From positions 1,488,001 to 1,552,000 of the forward strand of contig NZ_CP129683.1 of assembly GCF_041080835.1 (NCBI RefSeq): DNA of 64,000 nucleotides, in the 5' to 3' direction. The translations under genes were made by a program, and so were the position numbers. The notes below the pieces were generated by a model. The model was not told the origin of the DNA. It made no database searches and saw only the letters and a program-made list of their open reading frames with translations. Shown piece by piece: positions 62,640-64,000 of this stretch. Source of the DNA: Bifidobacterium sp. WK012_4_13. Its GTDB lineage: Bacteria > Actinomycetota > Actinomycetes > Actinomycetales > Bifidobacteriaceae. How positions within the stretch are numbered: the first letter of the stretch is position 1; each line of letters begins with the position of its first letter.

Positions 62640-63314
62640 TCAGTCGTCCAGATTCATGCAATAGCTCCAGTTTCCAACAGTGACACCGTTGCGTTCGACC
62701 ATCTGAGAAAGAAATTCAGTGAAGCCGTTGCCGACATAGAATCGTCGATTTGGCTCGGTGTTGGTTATCAGCGTGATCGTCTTCCCGCCATGGCTTCTGA
62801 CGTATGGGACCATGCAGTCCTGAATCATTCGGCTTCCAAGTCGCTGACCGCGATGTCTGCTTTGCACCGCCAGCAATTCCACATACCAGGCCTTGGGATA
62901 CCTGATGAAGCAGTCCTTGTCGGTATCGTCACTGATCCTTCTGAAATCCAGTATGCGTCCCAAACCCACATGCCAAGGAAGCCGCCAGCCTCCGGAAACG
63001 ATGTAGTTCAGGAGTCCAGGGCGTCTGTTCTTTGGATTCTGCATCAAGGCGACAGATACGATGCTGCCGTCAAGCACACCGACCAGGCAGTCATTGCGTC
63101 GAGCAATCGCCCGAATGTACATGAGAAGCAGCGATCTGATGAACTTCAGATACTCGGCTTCGCCGCTGAACGCATCTCGAAACACAAAGCTGAAGAATGG
63201 ATAGTCCACGAAGGAAGCGGCGGCAAGATCTGCGATGTCGCCCAGCTCGCTGTGCTTGGCAAGCCTGTATTTAACGGTTGATTGCTGCGGAGTCTCAGAC
63301 ATGCCACCCATCAT
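62640..63314 (-). CDS. GNAT family N-acetyltransferase
   Basis: 224 aa. Acetyl-CoA motif A: ELLAVQSRHRGQRLGSRMIQ, followed by LITNTEPNRRFYVGNGF, standard GNAT folds. N terminus MMGGMSETPQ has ATGs at 63314 and 63302; the first has AGAAGACCT upstream. Substrate unknown. Divergent from the terminal MFS gene. Confidence 0.87.
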   Translation of the reverse strand: MMGGMSETPQQSTVKYRLAKHSELGDIADLAAASFVDYPFFSFVFRDAFSGEAEYLKFIRSLLLMYIRAIARRNDCLVGVLDGSIVSVALMQNPKNRRPGLLNYIVSGGWRLPWHVGLGRILDFRRISDDTDKDCFIRYPKAWYVELLAVQSRHRGQRLGSRMIQDCMVPYVRSHGGKTITLITNTEPNRRFYVGNGFTEFLSQMVERNGVTVGNWSYCMNLDD

Positions 63315-63450
63315 AGGTCTTCTGCACTACCGGACGAAGGGATTCCAGTGCCACGAAGACTTATCTGAATTCATGGCGATATGGACTCGTAAAAAAAGCA
63401 ACCGCATGGTAACTTATGAACTACACAATGAAGTGCAGAAGGAGATTCCT

Positions 63451-64000
63451 ATGTCGACATCACATAAATCCTCTGAATTGAAGCCAGCGGAGGCTATCCA
63501 GACATTGCCCTCGGAGGCACCCGGAGCAGGGGAAAGTCCGATCGAAGTCGCAGCAAGCAATTTCTCGGCCGACGATTCACCATTCAACGAATTCGGAGAG
63601 CGCCGATTCGTCACCAGACTCAGCTGGTTTGGCCCGCTGAATCTAGTGGCGGTGCTTGCCTTCACCATCCCTACCGCAGCGACGGCCGCCCTGTTCTCGT
63701 TCATGTATACCGTCGTGCTGCCCGAATCCCAGGCAAACACCGCAATAGGCATCACCAACGTGTTCGGTGCCTTTGTGGGTGCCATATTTGCCGTGCTGAT
63801 CGGATTTCTGTCGGATAGAACGCACACTCGCATGGGCAGAAGAAACCCGTGGATTCTCAGCGGAGCCGCAATCTGCACACTTGGACTTGTCGGACTTGCG
63901 TTCGCCGACTACACGGCTATCTGGTCGGTCGTACTCTTCTTCTGCATATTCCAGGCCGGACTCAACACCTTCTATGCCGCCTACACCGCCCTGCTGCCAG
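63451..64000 (+). CDS. MFS transporter, start of gene (partial)
   Basis: 183 codons visible, then the window ends. ATG 63451 follows AGAAGGAGATTCCT. A 55-residue hydrophilic lead precedes helices: LNLVAVLAFTIPTAATAALFSFMYTVVLP, then IGFLSDRTHTRMGRRNPWIL, the MFS cytoplasmic loop 2-3 motif. Resembles sugar/cation MFS proteins of actinobacteria. Confidence 0.87.
   Translation, partial: MSTSHKSSELKPAEAIQTLPSEAPGAGESPIEVAASNFSADDSPFNEFGERRFVTRLSWFGPLNLVAVLAFTIPTAATAALFSFMYTVVLPESQANTAIGITNVFGAFVGAIFAVLIGFLSDRTHTRMGRRNPWILSGAAICTLGLVGLAFADYTAIWSVVLFFCIFQAGLNTFYAAYTALLP

Noticed and set aside
1-64000. CRISPR array, rRNA operon or complete insertion sequence
   Set aside because: No spaced direct repeats of CRISPR size, no rRNA sequence and no transposase gene with terminal repeats could be recognised.

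Overview
The window looks like chromosome of a high-GC Gram-positive bacterium, most likely a member of Bifidobacteriaceae (Actinomycetota). The evidence is a GC-rich coding style, GTG/TTG starts, purine-rich ribosome binding sites and the overall gene set (fused Liv permease, DUF3737 protein, CorC-type protein, FucP/ribokinase and GH31 sugar loci, an AICE-like element). No 16S or ribosomal protein gene is present, so this assignment is inference.

Layout. 1-5.8 kb: a Liv-type ABC importer (fused LivH-LivM permease and a lipoprotein receptor), a UroD-family protein, and a divergent PLP sulfhydrylase of the MetY type. 5.9-9.7 kb: carbonic anhydrase, CNNM/CorC protein, Dps and a YgjP-type metalloprotease. 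9.8-10.0 kb: tandem tRNA-Ile and tRNA-Ala. 10.0-21.2 kb: an integrated element in the tRNA-Ala 3' end, bounded by a 10-bp repeat. Its backbone is a tyrosine integrase, lipoprotein, XRE regulator, excisionase, HUH Rep of the geminivirus-like class and FtsK/TraB translocase, the plan of an actinomycete integrative conjugative element. Its lower-GC cargo is a double-HTH regulator, three TIR proteins and a SLOG-domain protein, which I read as a Thoeris-like nucleotide-signalling defence locus.

21.7-34.2 kb: a redox and stress region. A MerR regulator sits beside one of two near-identical 19-bp-spacer promoters; these precede an aldo/keto reductase (22.5 kb) and a zinc alcohol dehydrogenase (29.7 kb). 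Between them lie a DUF3737 protein, a two-component system in one operon with a FetAB-type exporter, DedA and a PAP2 phosphatase. After the dehydrogenase come a cupin, an F420-type oxidoreductase, an aldo/keto reductase frameshifted by a 13-bp tandem repeat, a DUF2255 protein and a CMD-family protein.

34.4-41.1 kb: a sugar locus on the minus strand (RbsD/FucU mutarotase, SIS isomerase, ribokinase, LacI regulator, FucP-type permease, DeoC, and a Gfo/Idh oxidoreductase), plausibly for deoxyribose or a related sugar. 41.3-57.2 kb: an amine/GABA region (GabT, beta-hydroxyacid dehydrogenase, APC permease, nitrilase, PucR regulator, semialdehyde dehydrogenase, DMT exporter, Lrp regulator, PotABCD importer, class III aminotransferase). 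Together these could import polyamines or amino acids and carry them through semialdehydes to succinate. 57.3-64 kb: an SDR, a GH31 alpha-glycosidase with an MFS partner, a GNAT acetyltransferase and the start of another MFS transporter, cut by the window edge.
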